A DNA stretch of 64,000 nucleotides from Phytomonospora sp040655735 (GCF_040655735.1 NZ_JBFAKK010000007.1:355584-419583); one strand, 5' to 3'; numbered from the stretch's first letter, positions 52,314 to 61,781 are shown. Notes: generated from the sequence alone by a model not told the origin. A program made the numbers and translations.

Positions 52314-52820
52314 TCACTCGTGTACGTCCTGTTCGGCGTGGGCGTCCTTGAGTCGCGCCCAGGAGCGCTTGATCTCCGCCTCGGCCTCGGTGCGCCCGAC
52401 CCAGGTCGCGCCCTCGACGCTCTTGCCCGGCTCAAGGTCCTTGTAGACCCGGAAGAAGTGCTCGATCTCCAGGCGGTCGAACTCCGGTACGTGATGAATG
52501 TCGCGCAGGTGCTCCGCTCGGGGGTCGGCGGCGGGAACGCACAAGACCTTGTCGTCTTGTCCCTTCTCGTCCGACATGCGGAACATGCCGATCGCGCGGG
52601 CGCGGATCAGGCAGCCCGGAACCGTCGGTTCGGGCACCAGCACCAGGGCGTCCAGCGGGTCCCCGTCGAGGCCGAGGCTCTCTTCGATGAACCCGTAGTC
52701 GGCCGGGTACTGAGTGGCCGTGAAGAGGGTACGGTCAAGACGGATTCGACCCGTTTCGTGGTCGATCTCGTACTTGTTCCGGCTTCCCTTGGGGATCTCA
52801 ATGGTGACGTCGAAGTCCAC
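52314..52820 (-). CDS. ppa: Inorganic pyrophosphatase
   Basis: 168 aa, the usual length for family I soluble pyrophosphatases. Visible motifs: I-E-I-P-K-G-S-R-N-K-Y-E, Y-P-A-D-Y-G-F-I, D-G-D-P-L-D-A-L-V (the D-x-D-P-x-D signature that binds Mg2+), and F-R-V-Y-K-D-L-E. It hydrolyses PPi to phosphate and drives biosynthetic reactions forward. Divergent from dacB across a 96-bp gap, an arrangement common in actinobacteria. TTAGCA and an AT-rich CATATG element about 40 nt upstream on the reverse strand may form the promoter. Confidence 0.97.
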   Translation of the reverse strand: MDFDVTIEIPKGSRNKYEIDHETGRIRLDRTLFTATQYPADYGFIEESLGLDGDPLDALVLVPEPTVPGCLIRARAIGMFRMSDEKGQDDKVLCVPAADPRAEHLRDIHHVPEFDRLEIEHFFRVYKDLEPGKSVEGATWVGRTEAEAEIKRSWARLKDAHAEQDVHE

Positions 52821-52916
52821 GGCGTCTCCTTGCGCACGTCGTCGGGCATATGAATACAGGCAGTAGCCTTGCTAAGTCTTGCTCAGCCTGTTTCACATCG
52901 TCGAGGAGACCCCCGG

Positions 52917-54290
52917 GTGACGAGCGCAATCCCACACAACCGCCGTCTCTTGCCCATCCTGGGCGTAGTCTTGACGCTCGTCCTCAGTGGATGCACGCAG
53001 AGTGAACAGACCGGGACGCTGGTGTTCGAGACCGAACCCGCCCCCGCCGCGCCCGTGCTCCCGGGCCCCGCCGGAACCGAAGGGCCCGCACCCGAAGCGG
53101 TCGCGGCCCTCCTCGACCCCCTCATGTCCTACCCCGGACTGCGCGGAGACCTCGGCGTCGCCGTCCACGACGCCGCGACCGGCGAGCTCCTCTACGAGCG
53201 CAACAACACCCAGCCGCTCATCCCCGGCTCGACCAACAAGGTCGCCGTCGCGGCCGCGCTGCTGGCCACCCGGGGACCCGACTACCGCATCCCCACCCGC
53301 GTGGTCGCCGGAGCCGAACCCGGCCAGGTCGTCATCATCGGCGGCGGCGACCCCACCCTCTCGGTCGACGGCAACGGCTACTACCCCGGCGCCGCGAGCC
53401 TCGAAGACCTCGCCGCGCAGGTCAAGAAGAACCTCGGCGACCAGGCCGTCACCGCCGTCGTCCTCGACGGCACCGCCTTCAGCGGCCCCGGCGGCGCCCC
53501 CGGCGTCGACCCCGCCGACGTCCGCGCCGGCTGGGGCACCGACACCACCGCCCTCATGACCGACGGCGGCCGCATCAACCCCGAACCCGGCGTCACCGGC
53601 GCCCAGCGCCACGACGCCGCCGTCCCGCGCTACGCCGACCCCGGCCTGGCCGCCGCGAAGATCTTCTCCGGACTCCTCGGCGCCACCGAGGGCGTCACCA
53701 CCGGCACCGCAGACCCCTCCGCCGCCGAACTCGGCGTCGTCCAGTCCCCGCCGATGCGCCGACTCGTCGAGGAAACCGTCCTGGCCAGCGACAACGTCGT
53801 CTCCGACATGCTCATCCGCCAGGTCGCCATCGCCCGCGGACTCCCCGGCTCCTTCGAAGACGGCACCATCGCCGTCGCCGCCGTCTTCAACGACCTCGGC
53901 CTCCCCGGCGACCAGATCTCCATGGTCGACGGCTCCGGACTCTCCTACGACAACAAGATCTCCGCCGGCCTGCTCTCCAGCCTCTTCGCCAAAGCCGCCG
54001 GACCCGAGCACCCCGAACTGCGGCCCCTGTTCGCCGCGCTTCCCGTCGCCGGATACACCGGCACCCTCGACTACCGCTACGGGCACGAGCAGACCTCCGC
54101 CGGAGCCGGCACCGTCCGCGCGAAGACGGGAACCCTCAGCAAGGTCACCGCCCTGGCCGGTTCGGTCCTGTCCGCCGACGGACGCGAACTCACCTTCGCG
54201 TTCCTCCTCAACGACCGCGGCAACGCCGTCGAAGCCGCACACGGCCTCGACCAGCTCGCCGCCGCCCTCGCCCGCTGCGGCTGCCGGTGA
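52917..54290 (+). CDS. dacB: D-alanyl-D-alanine carboxypeptidase/endopeptidase (PBP4, S13 family), lipoprotein
   Basis: 457 aa from GTG 52917 with GAGGAG upstream. A signal with lipobox L-S-G-C places the lipidated Cys at residue 26. Active-site motifs: S105-T-N-K108, S291-D-N293 and K403-T-G-T406, typical of class C penicillin-binding proteins; the large insert between the first two motifs is the PBP4 feature. It trims peptidoglycan crosslinks or stem peptides outside the membrane. The next gene overlaps its stop (GTGA). Confidence 0.93.
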   Translation: MTSAIPHNRRLLPILGVVLTLVLSGCTQSEQTGTLVFETEPAPAAPVLPGPAGTEGPAPEAVAALLDPLMSYPGLRGDLGVAVHDAATGELLYERNNTQPLIPGSTNKVAVAAALLATRGPDYRIPTRVVAGAEPGQVVIIGGGDPTLSVDGNGYYPGAASLEDLAAQVKKNLGDQAVTAVVLDGTAFSGPGGAPGVDPADVRAGWGTDTTALMTDGGRINPEPGVTGAQRHDAAVPRYADPGLAAAKIFSGLLGATEGVTTGTADPSAAELGVVQSPPMRRLVEETVLASDNVVSDMLIRQVAIARGLPGSFEDGTIAVAAVFNDLGLPGDQISMVDGSGLSYDNKISAGLLSSLFAKAAGPEHPELRPLFAALPVAGYTGTLDYRYGHEQTSAGAGTVRAKTGTLSKVTALAGSVLSADGRELTFAFLLNDRGNAVEAAHGLDQLAAALARCGCR

Positions 54291-54754
54291 CCGAGCACCT
54301 CGACCGCGCCCGCGAACTCCTCAAGGCGCGCACCACCACCGCCTACGGCGACCGCCTCGCGACCCTTCACTGGTGGATCGACCCCGAACTCCTCGCCCTC
54401 CTCGGGCCCGCGCTCGCCGAGCTCGAACCCACCGACGCCACCGCCGTCGCCGGGGTCCAGTCCTCCGGCTACCTCCTCGGCCCGCTCGTCGCGATCCACC
54501 TCGGCCTCGGCTTCGTCGGCGTCCAGAAACGCCCCGAACCCGACGGGACCATCACCCTCGCCATCGCCGACGGGATCCTGCGCCCCCGTGAGCGCGTCCT
54601 GCTCGTCGACGACCTCGTCGACACCGGGGCACAGGCACACGCCGTCCGCGGCCTGTTCCGTCGCCATGGCGCCGAATGGCTGGGTGTACGGGCCCTGATG
54701 GCCCTTTGTCCCTCGGAGGTTTCGGCCGATCTAGGCGTCGTCGCCCTGATCTGA
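54287..54754 (+). CDS. Phosphoribosyltransferase-family protein
   Basis: 155 aa. The PRPP-binding loop is V-L-L-V-D-D-L-V-D-T-G-A-Q (about 103-115), preceded by a hydrophobic strand and followed by a helix as in type I phosphoribosyltransferases. Substrate not determinable; adenine/orotate-type or a ComF-like regulator are possible. The GTG start overlaps the dacB stop by four bases, so the genes are coupled. Confidence 0.8.
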   Translation: MTEHLDRARELLKARTTTAYGDRLATLHWWIDPELLALLGPALAELEPTDATAVAGVQSSGYLLGPLVAIHLGLGFVGVQKRPEPDGTITLAIADGILRPRERVLLVDDLVDTGAQAHAVRGLFRRHGAEWLGVRALMALCPSEVSADLGVVALI

Positions 54755-54792
54755 CCGAGCAGATCAAGCTCGCAATGCGTACGGTGGAGGGC

Positions 54793-55833
54793 ATGACGCA
54801 GTTCGTGGACTGGGAGCTGGCCGCCCGAACCGCCCGCGCCCTCGGTAAAACAGGGCCCGCCGTGACCTTCGAGGAGGCCGCGTCGGTCGTGTCCGACCTA
54901 CGCCGTCTCGCCGAGGAGGCCGCCGGGCACGTCGCCGCCTTCACCGGCATGGAGGCACGCCCCAGCCCGGTGCGCGTGGTCGACCGCCCGGACTGGGCGC
55001 AGGCCAACATCGACGGCCTCCGGCAGGTACTCGGCCCCCTCGGCAGCAAACTCACCGGCAGCAACGGCGAGCCCGGCCCCGTCGCGCGCGCCATCGGCAC
55101 CCGAGTGACGGCCGTGCAGGCCGGCACCGTCCTGGCCTACCTCTCCGGGAAGGTGCTCGGCCAGTACGAGATCTTCGGGGAGGAGTCCGGGCAGCTCCTG
55201 CTCATCGCGCCCAACATCCTCGACACCGAGCGCAAGCTCAAGGCCGACCCGCACGACTTCCGGCTGTGGGTGTGCCTGCACGAGGTGACGCACCGCACAC
55301 AGTTCACCGCGGTGCCGTGGCTGCGCGATCACTTCATGTCGGAGATCGACGCCTTCGCCGAGGCGGGGAACACCGACGCCGAGGCCTTCGCCGAGCGCGC
55401 CCGCCGGGCCATGTCGACCATCGCCGAGGCCGCCCGCGACCCCGAGGGCCGCACCAGCGTCATCGACGCGGTCACCACCGACGACCAGCGCGAGGTGATC
55501 GCGCGCATCACCGCGCTGATGACCCTCCTCGAAGGGCACGCCGAGTTCGTCATGGACGGCGTCGGCCCCGAGGTCATCGGCACGGTCGCCGAGATCCGCC
55601 AGAACTTCAACAAGCGCCGCGGCGGGGGAAACCCCCTCGAACGCGTCGTCCGCAAACTCCTCGGCGTCGACGTCAAACTGCGGCAGTACGCCGAGGGCCG
55701 CGCGTTCGTCGAGGCGGCCGTCGAACAGGTCGGCATGGCGACCTTCAACCGCGTGTGGACCTCCCCGGAGACCCTCCCCACGCTCGACGAGCTGTCCGAC
55801 CCCTCCGCCTGGGTCGCCCGGGTCTGCACCTGA
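54793..55833 (+). CDS. Zinc-dependent metalloprotease-like protein (DUF2342)
   Basis: 346 aa from ATG 54793; an ATG at 54775 is also possible. The zinc motif is H163-E-V-T-H167, with a glutamate-rich helix L-L-E-G-H-A-E-F-V-M-D about 80 residues later that may give the third ligand. The conserved start Q-F-V-D-W and the G-x-L-L-x-I-A-P-N-I segment are those of DUF2342 proteins found next to tilS and dacB in actinobacteria, once labelled coenzyme F420 biosynthesis-associated. Real substrate unknown. Overlaps tilS (TGATG). Confidence 0.88.
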   Translation: MTQFVDWELAARTARALGKTGPAVTFEEAASVVSDLRRLAEEAAGHVAAFTGMEARPSPVRVVDRPDWAQANIDGLRQVLGPLGSKLTGSNGEPGPVARAIGTRVTAVQAGTVLAYLSGKVLGQYEIFGEESGQLLLIAPNILDTERKLKADPHDFRLWVCLHEVTHRTQFTAVPWLRDHFMSEIDAFAEAGNTDAEAFAERARRAMSTIAEAARDPEGRTSVIDAVTTDDQREVIARITALMTLLEGHAEFVMDGVGPEVIGTVAEIRQNFNKRRGGGNPLERVVRKLLGVDVKLRQYAEGRAFVEAAVEQVGMATFNRVWTSPETLPTLDELSDPSAWVARVCT

Positions 55834-56819
55834 TGGCGGCACTGCCCCGGGCGGTCGCGCTGACCCGCCTCGCGGTTCGCCGTGCCCTCGCCGACCTCGA
55901 CCGGGGCCGGCTGGTCATCGTCGCCTGCTCCGGCGGGCCCGACTCCATGGCGCTGGCCGCCGCCACCGCCTTCGTCGCGCCCCGCGCCGGGCTGCGCGCC
56001 GGCTTCGCCACCGTCGACCACGGCCTGCAGGACGGTTCCGCCGAGCGTGCCGCCGGCTTCGCCGAATGGGCTCGCCACCAGGGCTTCGACCCCGTCGAAG
56101 TGATCACCGTCGAGGTCGACCCCGCCGACGGCGGACCCGAGAACGCCGCCCGCTCCGTGCGCTACGCCGCCCTCGACGACGCCGGCGAGCGCAACGACGC
56201 CGCCGCCGTCCTGCTCGGCCACACCCGCGACGACCAGGCCGAGACGGTCCTGCTGGCCCTCGCCCGCGGCGCCGGGCCACGCGGCCTCGCCGGGATGCCC
56301 GAACGCCGCCGCCACTACCGCCGGCCCTACCTCGACCTCACGCGGGAAACCCTGGAACAGGCCTGCGCACAGCAGGAACTCGACACCTGGGACGACCCGC
56401 ACAACAGCGACCCCGCCTACCGGCGCTCACGCCTGCGCGCGCTCATGCCCGAGCTCGTCGAAGTCCTCGGCAGCGGCCTTCAGGCCAACCTCGCCCGCAC
56501 CGCCCGCCTCGTCGCCGACGACAACCGCGTCCTCGACGGCCTCGCCGCACGCGCCACCGCCCGCGCGGCCGGCGCCGACGCGAGCCTCGACGTGGGCGCG
56601 CTCGCCGGGCAGCCGAGGGCGCTGCGCACCCGCGTGATCCACGCGTGGGCCCGCCTGCTGGGCGTGCCGGGGTCGGCGCTGGCGTACGGGCACGTGCAGG
56701 AGCTCGACCGGCTCATCACCGACTGGCACGGTCAGGGGCCGGTGCAGTTGCCCGGATATATAGAGGTGCGCAGGGACGGGGGGAAACTGCTCGCCGGTCC
56801 CCGTGCCCTGGACCTGTAG
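55833..56819 (+). CDS. tilS: tRNA(Ile)-lysidine synthase
   Basis: 328 aa. The PP-loop motif is C-S-G-G-P-D-S-M-A-L (about 32-41), followed by T-V-D-H-G-L-Q, G-H-T-R-D-D-Q-A-E-T and the D-P-x-N-x-D-x-x-Y-x-R-x-R-x-R-x motif (P-H-N-S-D-P-A-Y-R-R-S-R-L-R). TilS converts C34 of tRNA-Ile(CAU) to lysidine so that AUA is read; it is essential. The C-terminal domain is short, as usual in actinobacteria. Its start overlaps the DUF2342 stop. Confidence 0.95.
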   Translation: MAALPRAVALTRLAVRRALADLDRGRLVIVACSGGPDSMALAAATAFVAPRAGLRAGFATVDHGLQDGSAERAAGFAEWARHQGFDPVEVITVEVDPADGGPENAARSVRYAALDDAGERNDAAAVLLGHTRDDQAETVLLALARGAGPRGLAGMPERRRHYRRPYLDLTRETLEQACAQQELDTWDDPHNSDPAYRRSRLRALMPELVEVLGSGLQANLARTARLVADDNRVLDGLAARATARAAGADASLDVGALAGQPRALRTRVIHAWARLLGVPGSALAYGHVQELDRLITDWHGQGPVQLPGYIEVRRDGGKLLAGPRALDL

Positions 56820-56880
56820 AAGACCTCGAAGCGGCGCCGGAGCTGAGAAGGCTCTCAAGAACCGTGCCGATCTTCGTCGC

Positions 56881-57441
56881 CTATCCGCGTGAGTAGACCT
56901 CGGGCTTCAACACGCCGAGGAAGGGAAGCTCGCGATATTTCTCGGCGTAGTCCATGCCGTAGCCCACCACGAACTCGTTGCCGAGGTCGAAGCCCACGTA
57001 CTTGACCGGAACCTCGACCTGCATCGCCTCGGGCTTGCGCACCAGCGACACGACTTCGAGGGAGGCCGGGCCGCGTCCCGAGAGGTAACGCAGCAGCCAG
57101 GAGAGCGTCAGCCCGGAGTCGACCACGTCCTCGACGACGATCACGTGCCGTCCGGCGATGTCGCGGTCGAGGTCCTTGAGGATGCGGACCACGCCTGAGG
57201 AGGTCGCGCGCTGACCGTAGGAGGAGAGGGCCATGAACTCGAGTTCGACCGGCACGGAGAGCTGCCGGGCGAAGTCGGCCATGAACATGACCGCGCCCTT
57301 GAACACGCCCACGAGGAGCAGGCCTTCGGTCCCGGCGTAGTCGGCGGAGACCTGTTTGCCCAGTTCGGCGGTCTTGGTTGCGATGTCGTCGGCGCTGACG
57401 ATGACCCGTTCGATGTCGTCGGCGTACCACTCGGCCGTCAT
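56881..57441 (-). CDS. hpt: Hypoxanthine phosphoribosyltransferase
   Basis: 186 aa from ATG 57441. Signature V-I-V-V-E-D-V-V-D-S-G-L-T-L-S is the PRPP-binding loop, and K-P-E-A-M, V-G-F-D-L and F-V-V-G-Y-G-M-D-Y are the purine-binding end of Hpt enzymes. It salvages hypoxanthine (and guanine) to nucleotides. In most actinobacteria hpt lies on the same strand between tilS and ftsH; here it is reversed relative to both, which is a local rearrangement. Confidence 0.95.
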   Translation of the reverse strand: MTAEWYADDIERVIVSADDIATKTAELGKQVSADYAGTEGLLLVGVFKGAVMFMADFARQLSVPVELEFMALSSYGQRATSSGVVRILKDLDRDIAGRHVIVVEDVVDSGLTLSWLLRYLSGRGPASLEVVSLVRKPEAMQVEVPVKYVGFDLGNEFVVGYGMDYAEKYRELPFLGVLKPEVYSRG

Positions 57442-57676
57442 GGTCACCAGCCTGCCAGGCGCCGACGGGATCTATACGGCGCACCCCGGGCATGCTTCGT
57501 CACATCGAACCCGAATAATGGTGCGTTAAGCACGAGGGTGGCGAACGCCGCAGGCGGTAGACGGTTGCAACGGTGTAACGTCGAATGGCCGGACACCCGG
57601 TGCGATCGGCTATTCGGCCGAGCGAGGATGTCAACCTTTTCTCACGGGAGGGGTCGGGCAAGGCGCCCGCAGCAGT

Positions 57677-59665
57677 ATGGAGCGTACGCGATTCTTCCGC
57701 AGGCCATTCGTCTGGATTGTCCTCGTCATCCTGGGTGTGGTGCTGATCGCCACGATGTTCTCGGGCGGCAGCGACTACACCGAAGCAGAGACTTCGGTGG
57801 CCGAGGCGCAGTTCAGTCAGCCGGGCCAGATCGAGCGGGCCGTGCTCAAGGACAAGGAACAGGTCCTTCAGCTTGACCTCAAGACCCCGATCACCGTCGA
57901 GGGCAAAGAGACCGACAAGATCTCGGCCTTCGTTCCGGCCGAGTCGGTCAACGAGACCTTCGAACAGATCAAGGCCTACGGCGCCCCCTACAACGTGGAG
58001 GTGACCGAGGAGAGCATCTGGGTCGCCTTCCTGATCAACCTCCTCCCCATCGTCATCATCGTCGTGCTCCTGCTGCTGTTCATGTCGCAGATGCAGGGCG
58101 GCGGTTCGCGGGTCCTCAACTTCGGCAAGTCGAAGGCGAAGCTCGTCAGCAAGGACACCCCGAAGACCACCTTCGCGGACGTGGCCGGCGCCGACGAGGC
58201 CGTCGAGGAGCTCCAGGAGATCAAGGACTTCCTCCAGGACCCGAGCAAGTACCAGGCGCTGGGCGCGAAGATCCCCAAGGGCGTGCTGCTGTTCGGCCAG
58301 CCCGGTACGGGTAAGACGCTGCTGGCCCGCGCGGTCGCCGGTGAGGCCGGTGTCCCGTTCTACTCGATCTCCGGTTCGGACTTCGTGGAGATGTTCGTCG
58401 GTGTCGGCGCCAGCCGTGTCCGCGACCTCTTCGAGCAGGCGAAGGCCAACGCCCCGGCGATCGTGTTCGTCGACGAGATCGACGCCGTCGGACGCCACCG
58501 CGGCGCCGGCATGGGCGGCGGGCACGACGAGCGCGAGCAGACGCTGAACCAGCTGCTCGTCGAGATGGACGGCTTCGACACCAAGGGCGGCGTGATCCTC
58601 ATCGCCGCCACGAACCGGCCCGACATTCTCGACCCGGCGCTGCTGCGTCCCGGCCGCTTCGACCGGCAGATCGCGGTGGACTCGCCCGACCTGATCGGCC
58701 GCAAGGCGATCCTGGCCGTGCACGCCAAGGGCAAGCCCTTCGAGCCGAACGTCGACCTTGAGACGATCGCCCGCCGCACCCCCGGTTTCTCCGGCGCGGA
58801 CCTGGCCAACGTCATCAACGAGGCCGCGCTGCTGACCGCCCGCCACAACCTCAAGGCGATCAGCAACGACGCTCTCGAAGAGGCCATCGACCGCGTCATC
58901 GCCGGTCCCGAGCGCCGCACCCGCGCCATGAGCGAGAAGGAGCGGAAGGTCACCGCCTACCACGAGGGCGGCCACGCTCTCGTCGCGATGGCCCTGCCGC
59001 ACCTGGCGCCCGTGCACAAGGTGACGATCCTGCCGCGCGGCCGGTCCCTCGGGCACACCCTGGTGCTCCCGACGGAGGACAAGTACACGCAGACGCGGTC
59101 GGAGATGATCGACACGCTGGCCTACGCCCTGGGCGGCCGCGCCGCCGAGGAGCTCGTCTACCACGAGCCGACCACCGGCGCCGGGGACGACATCCAGAAG
59201 GCGACCAAGCTGGCCCGCGGGATGGTGACCGAGTACGGCATGAGCGCCAAGCTGGGGGCCATCAAGTACGGCACCGGGTCCTCGGAGCCCTTCCTCGGCC
59301 GCGACATGGGCCACCAGAAGGACTACTCGGACTCGATCGCGGCCGACATCGACGCCGAGGTGCGCTCGCTCATCGAGATCGCCCACGACGAAGCGTGGGA
59401 GATCCTCGTCGAGCACCGCGACATCCTCGACGCCATGGTCGGCGAGCTGCTGGAGAAGGAGACCCTGTCCCGCGAGGACATGGCCCGCCTCACCGAAGGC
59501 GTGCGCAAGCGCCCGCCGATGGCGCCGTACAACGGCTTCGGCAAGCGCAAGCCCTCCGACCGGCCGCCGATCTCGACGCCGGCCGACGCGACCGAGCTGA
59601 AGGCCCAGGCCGAGAGCAACGGAAGCAAGTCGCTGAAGGACACGCTGAACAGCACGGACATGTAG
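57677..59665 (+). CDS. ftsH: ATP-dependent zinc metalloprotease FtsH
   Basis: 662 aa. Two membrane helices (about 10-27 and 114-136) flank a small periplasmic domain; the AAA+ domain has P-loop G-Q-P-G-T-G-K-T (207-214; Gln replaces the common Pro), Walker B VFVDEIDAVG (263-272) and S-F-x-x-R-P-G-R-F-D-R region; zinc site HEGGH at 429-433. FtsH degrades membrane and unstable cytosolic proteins. The usual downstream neighbour folE is separated here by cassette 2. A long hairpin terminator follows. Confidence 0.97.
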   Translation: MERTRFFRRPFVWIVLVILGVVLIATMFSGGSDYTEAETSVAEAQFSQPGQIERAVLKDKEQVLQLDLKTPITVEGKETDKISAFVPAESVNETFEQIKAYGAPYNVEVTEESIWVAFLINLLPIVIIVVLLLLFMSQMQGGGSRVLNFGKSKAKLVSKDTPKTTFADVAGADEAVEELQEIKDFLQDPSKYQALGAKIPKGVLLFGQPGTGKTLLARAVAGEAGVPFYSISGSDFVEMFVGVGASRVRDLFEQAKANAPAIVFVDEIDAVGRHRGAGMGGGHDEREQTLNQLLVEMDGFDTKGGVILIAATNRPDILDPALLRPGRFDRQIAVDSPDLIGRKAILAVHAKGKPFEPNVDLETIARRTPGFSGADLANVINEAALLTARHNLKAISNDALEEAIDRVIAGPERRTRAMSEKERKVTAYHEGGHALVAMALPHLAPVHKVTILPRGRSLGHTLVLPTEDKYTQTRSEMIDTLAYALGGRAAEELVYHEPTTGAGDDIQKATKLARGMVTEYGMSAKLGAIKYGTGSSEPFLGRDMGHQKDYSDSIAADIDAEVRSLIEIAHDEAWEILVEHRDILDAMVGELLEKETLSREDMARLTEGVRKRPPMAPYNGFGKRKPSDRPPISTPADATELKAQAESNGSKSLKDTLNSTDM

Positions 59666-59675
59666 TAGGAGTTCG

Positions 59676-59712
59676 ACGCGAAAGGCCCCGCCACCGGCGG
59701 GGCCTTTCGCGT
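59676..59712. terminator. Bidirectional terminator between ftsH and cassette 2
   Basis: ACGCGAAAGGCCCCGCC (59676-59692), loop ACC, GGCGGGGCCTTTCGCGT (59696-59712): perfect 17-bp stem between the convergent stops at 59665 and 59722. Confidence 0.9.
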
Positions 59713-59721
59713 TGGTGGGGG

Positions 59722-60333
59722 TCAGGCGAGGGAGAGGGTGCGGATCTGTTCCACGAGGGCGAGGACCGCGTCGCGGTAGGCGGGGTCCTTGTTGACGACG
59801 ATGCAGCCGGCGCTGACCCATACGGCCATGTTGTCGGCCTTGCATTTGACGGTCAGGCTGTTCTGCCTGTCGTCGATCGCGCACTCCTCCCACGTCGGCT
59901 GGTCGATGGGTTCCCAGTCGAATCCGCGCATCCGCTCGTAAGCATCGTCGGTTGCCTGTGGCTTCCCGAGATCGACGGTGACCGTCAGGGTGTCGCTGTG
60001 CTGCAGATTGCCGTCGGCGTCGGGTCCGAGCAACCAGCGCAGGCAGTCGATCTGCTCAACGTCCTGCCGGTAGTCGCTGATGTCCTGGGCCGGCATGACG
60101 AAGTCGCCGTAGGCCTCGAAGGCCGACCAGTCGATGTCCTTGCACAGGCCCGCGCGGAAGGCGAAGGTCGCGGCGGGCGGTGCCGACGACGCTGACGCCG
60201 TCGGAGCCGTCGTCGGGGTCCCGGAAGGACCGTCATCATCGTCACCGGACAGCTCAAGGGCGACGAACGCGGCGATCGCCGCGACGACCAAGCCGCCGCT
60301 GAGGATCACCCGCACCCGACTCGTCGATGCCAT
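59722..60333 (-). CDS. Membrane-anchored secreted protein of unknown function, cassette 2 end
   Basis: 203 aa. An N-terminal hydrophobic helix (about 9-27) without a lipobox is followed by a Ser/Thr/Pro/Asp linker and a small extracytoplasmic domain with cysteine pairs (C-K-D-I-D-W, I-D-C-L-R-W, W-E-E-C-A-I, V-K-C-K-A-D, G-C-I-V-V-N-K). The pattern recalls DUF3558-like actinobacterial lipoproteins, but the match is weak. It follows the WxG/membrane gene by 9 bp, so it belongs to the cassette 2 transcript. No equivalent is present in cassette 1. Confidence 0.65.
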   Translation of the reverse strand: MASTSRVRVILSGGLVVAAIAAFVALELSGDDDDGPSGTPTTAPTASASSAPPAATFAFRAGLCKDIDWSAFEAYGDFVMPAQDISDYRQDVEQIDCLRWLLGPDADGNLQHSDTLTVTVDLGKPQATDDAYERMRGFDWEPIDQPTWEECAIDDRQNSLTVKCKADNMAVWVSAGCIVVNKDPAYRDAVLALVEQIRTLSLA

Positions 60334-60342
60334 GTCGCTCGC

Positions 60343-61377
60343 CTACCCCCTGTGCCGGAATTCGTTCTTGCTCGGTGCATCGTCGGCGATGGAGACCCGG
60401 GCCGCCCGAATGTAGCGACTCCGCTTCGGGCTGGCCAGCATCGCCTCGAAGTTGGCAGTGGTCTCGTCGAGCTTCCTCGCGAGTTCGACCTCCTCGGCGG
60501 TGACGGCTGCGTCGAGCGCGATCAGAGCCACCTGCATGCTGAAGATGATCATGTGTGCCGTGTCGCCGCCGATCGTGGAGTCGACCGGCTGCGGGTTCGT
60601 CGTTTGTGTAGCGGTGTACGCCAGCTGTGATGCCGCCAAGCTGGTGTTCAGTAGCGCGAGGACCAGGGCGAACCCCTGGGTTCCCGGCACGAAGATCGAG
60701 CCGAAGGCCAAGGCCGTGCCGATGACGGCGAACATCGTCGTCGGTTCGGGCGGGGCCTTGGCCGCGATGGCGGCCTCGAGTGCCTGCTTGGTCAGCGTCG
60801 CGATGTTGAGAGCACCCTGCTGGGCTGCCACGACCAAGTTGGCGTGACCGTTCAGCGCGCCGGTGAGTTCGGCGATCGCCCGTTGCTGGTTGGGACCGAC
60901 GTCGTTCATCGGGTCGAGTACTTCGTCTCGAAACACGTCCGCCGCCGATCCCGCCCACAGAGCTTCGCTCAATCGGTGGCGGATCGGGTCCATCAGTGCG
61001 TCGCCCGACGCGGTCAGAATCTCACCGGCGGCAGTGAGATCCGCCTGCGCGGTCTGGTGGCCGGCCAGGTCGCAACCGACGGCGTACTTGGCGAACACCT
61101 CCGGGATCCGGGCGAACTCGCTGCCGAGTTGAAAGCCCTCCTCCTGCTCCTGCGCCAGCAGGAGTCCGCGGTGAGTGTCACCGACTCGTCGCAGGATCGC
61201 GTCGCGGCCGGTGTCGCCCTGGTCGGCGACATCATCGACGCCCCAACCCCAGTGGTCGAGAACTTCGAGCGCTCGCAGGTCGTTCGCGAGCTCCAGCACC
61301 TCGAGTGCCGTGTCGCGGATGGCCTGGCCGTGCGGCCCCCAGCTGCCCCCGTTGCCTTCGATCAACGTGTCAGCCAT
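60343..61377 (-). CDS. WxG-containing membrane/secretion-substrate-like protein, cassette 2
   Basis: 344 aa. The start ATG at 61377 overlaps the upstream stop (TGATG). The first 180 residues are helical and contain L-W-A-G-S-A-A-D-V-F-R-D-E-V (about 140-155), a WxG-type turn followed by F-R, as in the cassette 1 protein (W-Q-G then F-R-A-N-F). A long hydrophobic region (about 215-260) may insert into a membrane, and a charged helical tail follows. No catalytic motif. Sequence identity to the cassette 1 protein looks low, but order of elements, gene order and neighbours agree. Function unknown; T7SS export or membrane insertion is inference. Confidence 0.55.
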   Translation of the reverse strand: MADTLIEGNGGSWGPHGQAIRDTALEVLELANDLRALEVLDHWGWGVDDVADQGDTGRDAILRRVGDTHRGLLLAQEQEEGFQLGSEFARIPEVFAKYAVGCDLAGHQTAQADLTAAGEILTASGDALMDPIRHRLSEALWAGSAADVFRDEVLDPMNDVGPNQQRAIAELTGALNGHANLVVAAQQGALNIATLTKQALEAAIAAKAPPEPTTMFAVIGTALAFGSIFVPGTQGFALVLALLNTSLAASQLAYTATQTTNPQPVDSTIGGDTAHMIIFSMQVALIALDAAVTAEEVELARKLDETTANFEAMLASPKRSRYIRAARVSIADDAPSKNEFRHRG

Positions 61378-61781
61378 CAGTCCTCCCCGGGCCGGTACGC
61401 CTCGGGAGGCAGTGGAGCGCCCGGAACTGGGGGCACCGGGACGTCGACCAGTTCCTGGTTCTCGATATCGGCTCCCCCGTACATTTCGACGACTCGCAAG
61501 AGTCCTTTGCTCGCGTCGCCGAGGTTGACCGTCGTGTCGCCCGCGGCCTGCTGCAGCAGATCGCGCAACGCCTTCCAACTGGCCAGCACCGGGCTGCTGC
61601 GCTCACCTCCCGATCCGGGAGTCCTCAGGATCATGTGGTCATTGCGAGAGCTGAGATGGATCTGCCGGGCGGCGTCACCGTGGACGTTCGCGAGTCCTGG
61701 TAGCAATACCATCCCGACCTCGGCCAGCTCCTCCAGATCGACCCGCAACTCCACTCCGCCCCCATCGCCGTCCTTCCTCAT
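61377..61781 (-). CDS. EspC-like protein, cassette 2
   Basis: 134 aa. The helical start L-E-E-L-A-E-V-G-M-V-L-L-P-G-L-A-N-V aligns with E-I-D-E-V-G-R-R-L-L-P-A-I-A-G-V of the cassette 1 protein, and V-E-M-Y-G-G-A-D-I-E-N-Q-E-L aligns with A-A-G-Y-D-S-T-D-N-V-N-A-E-L. A loop of about 20 residues (S-S-R-N-D-H-M-I-L-R-T-P-G-S-G-G) is inserted between helices. The ATG overlaps the stop of the upstream micro-ORF (ATGA), and its own stop overlaps the next start. Probably an ESX-type helical partner. Confidence 0.6.
   Translation of the reverse strand: MRKDGDGGGVELRVDLEELAEVGMVLLPGLANVHGDAARQIHLSSRNDHMILRTPGSGGERSSPVLASWKALRDLLQQAAGDTTVNLGDASKGLLRVVEMYGGADIENQELVDVPVPPVPGAPLPPEAYRPGED

Noticed and set aside
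57677..59665. Gln in the FtsH P-loop (G-Q-P-G-T-G-K-T) as a defect
   Set aside because: The catalytic Gly-Lys-Thr core is intact and the position tolerates substitution; likely lineage variation.
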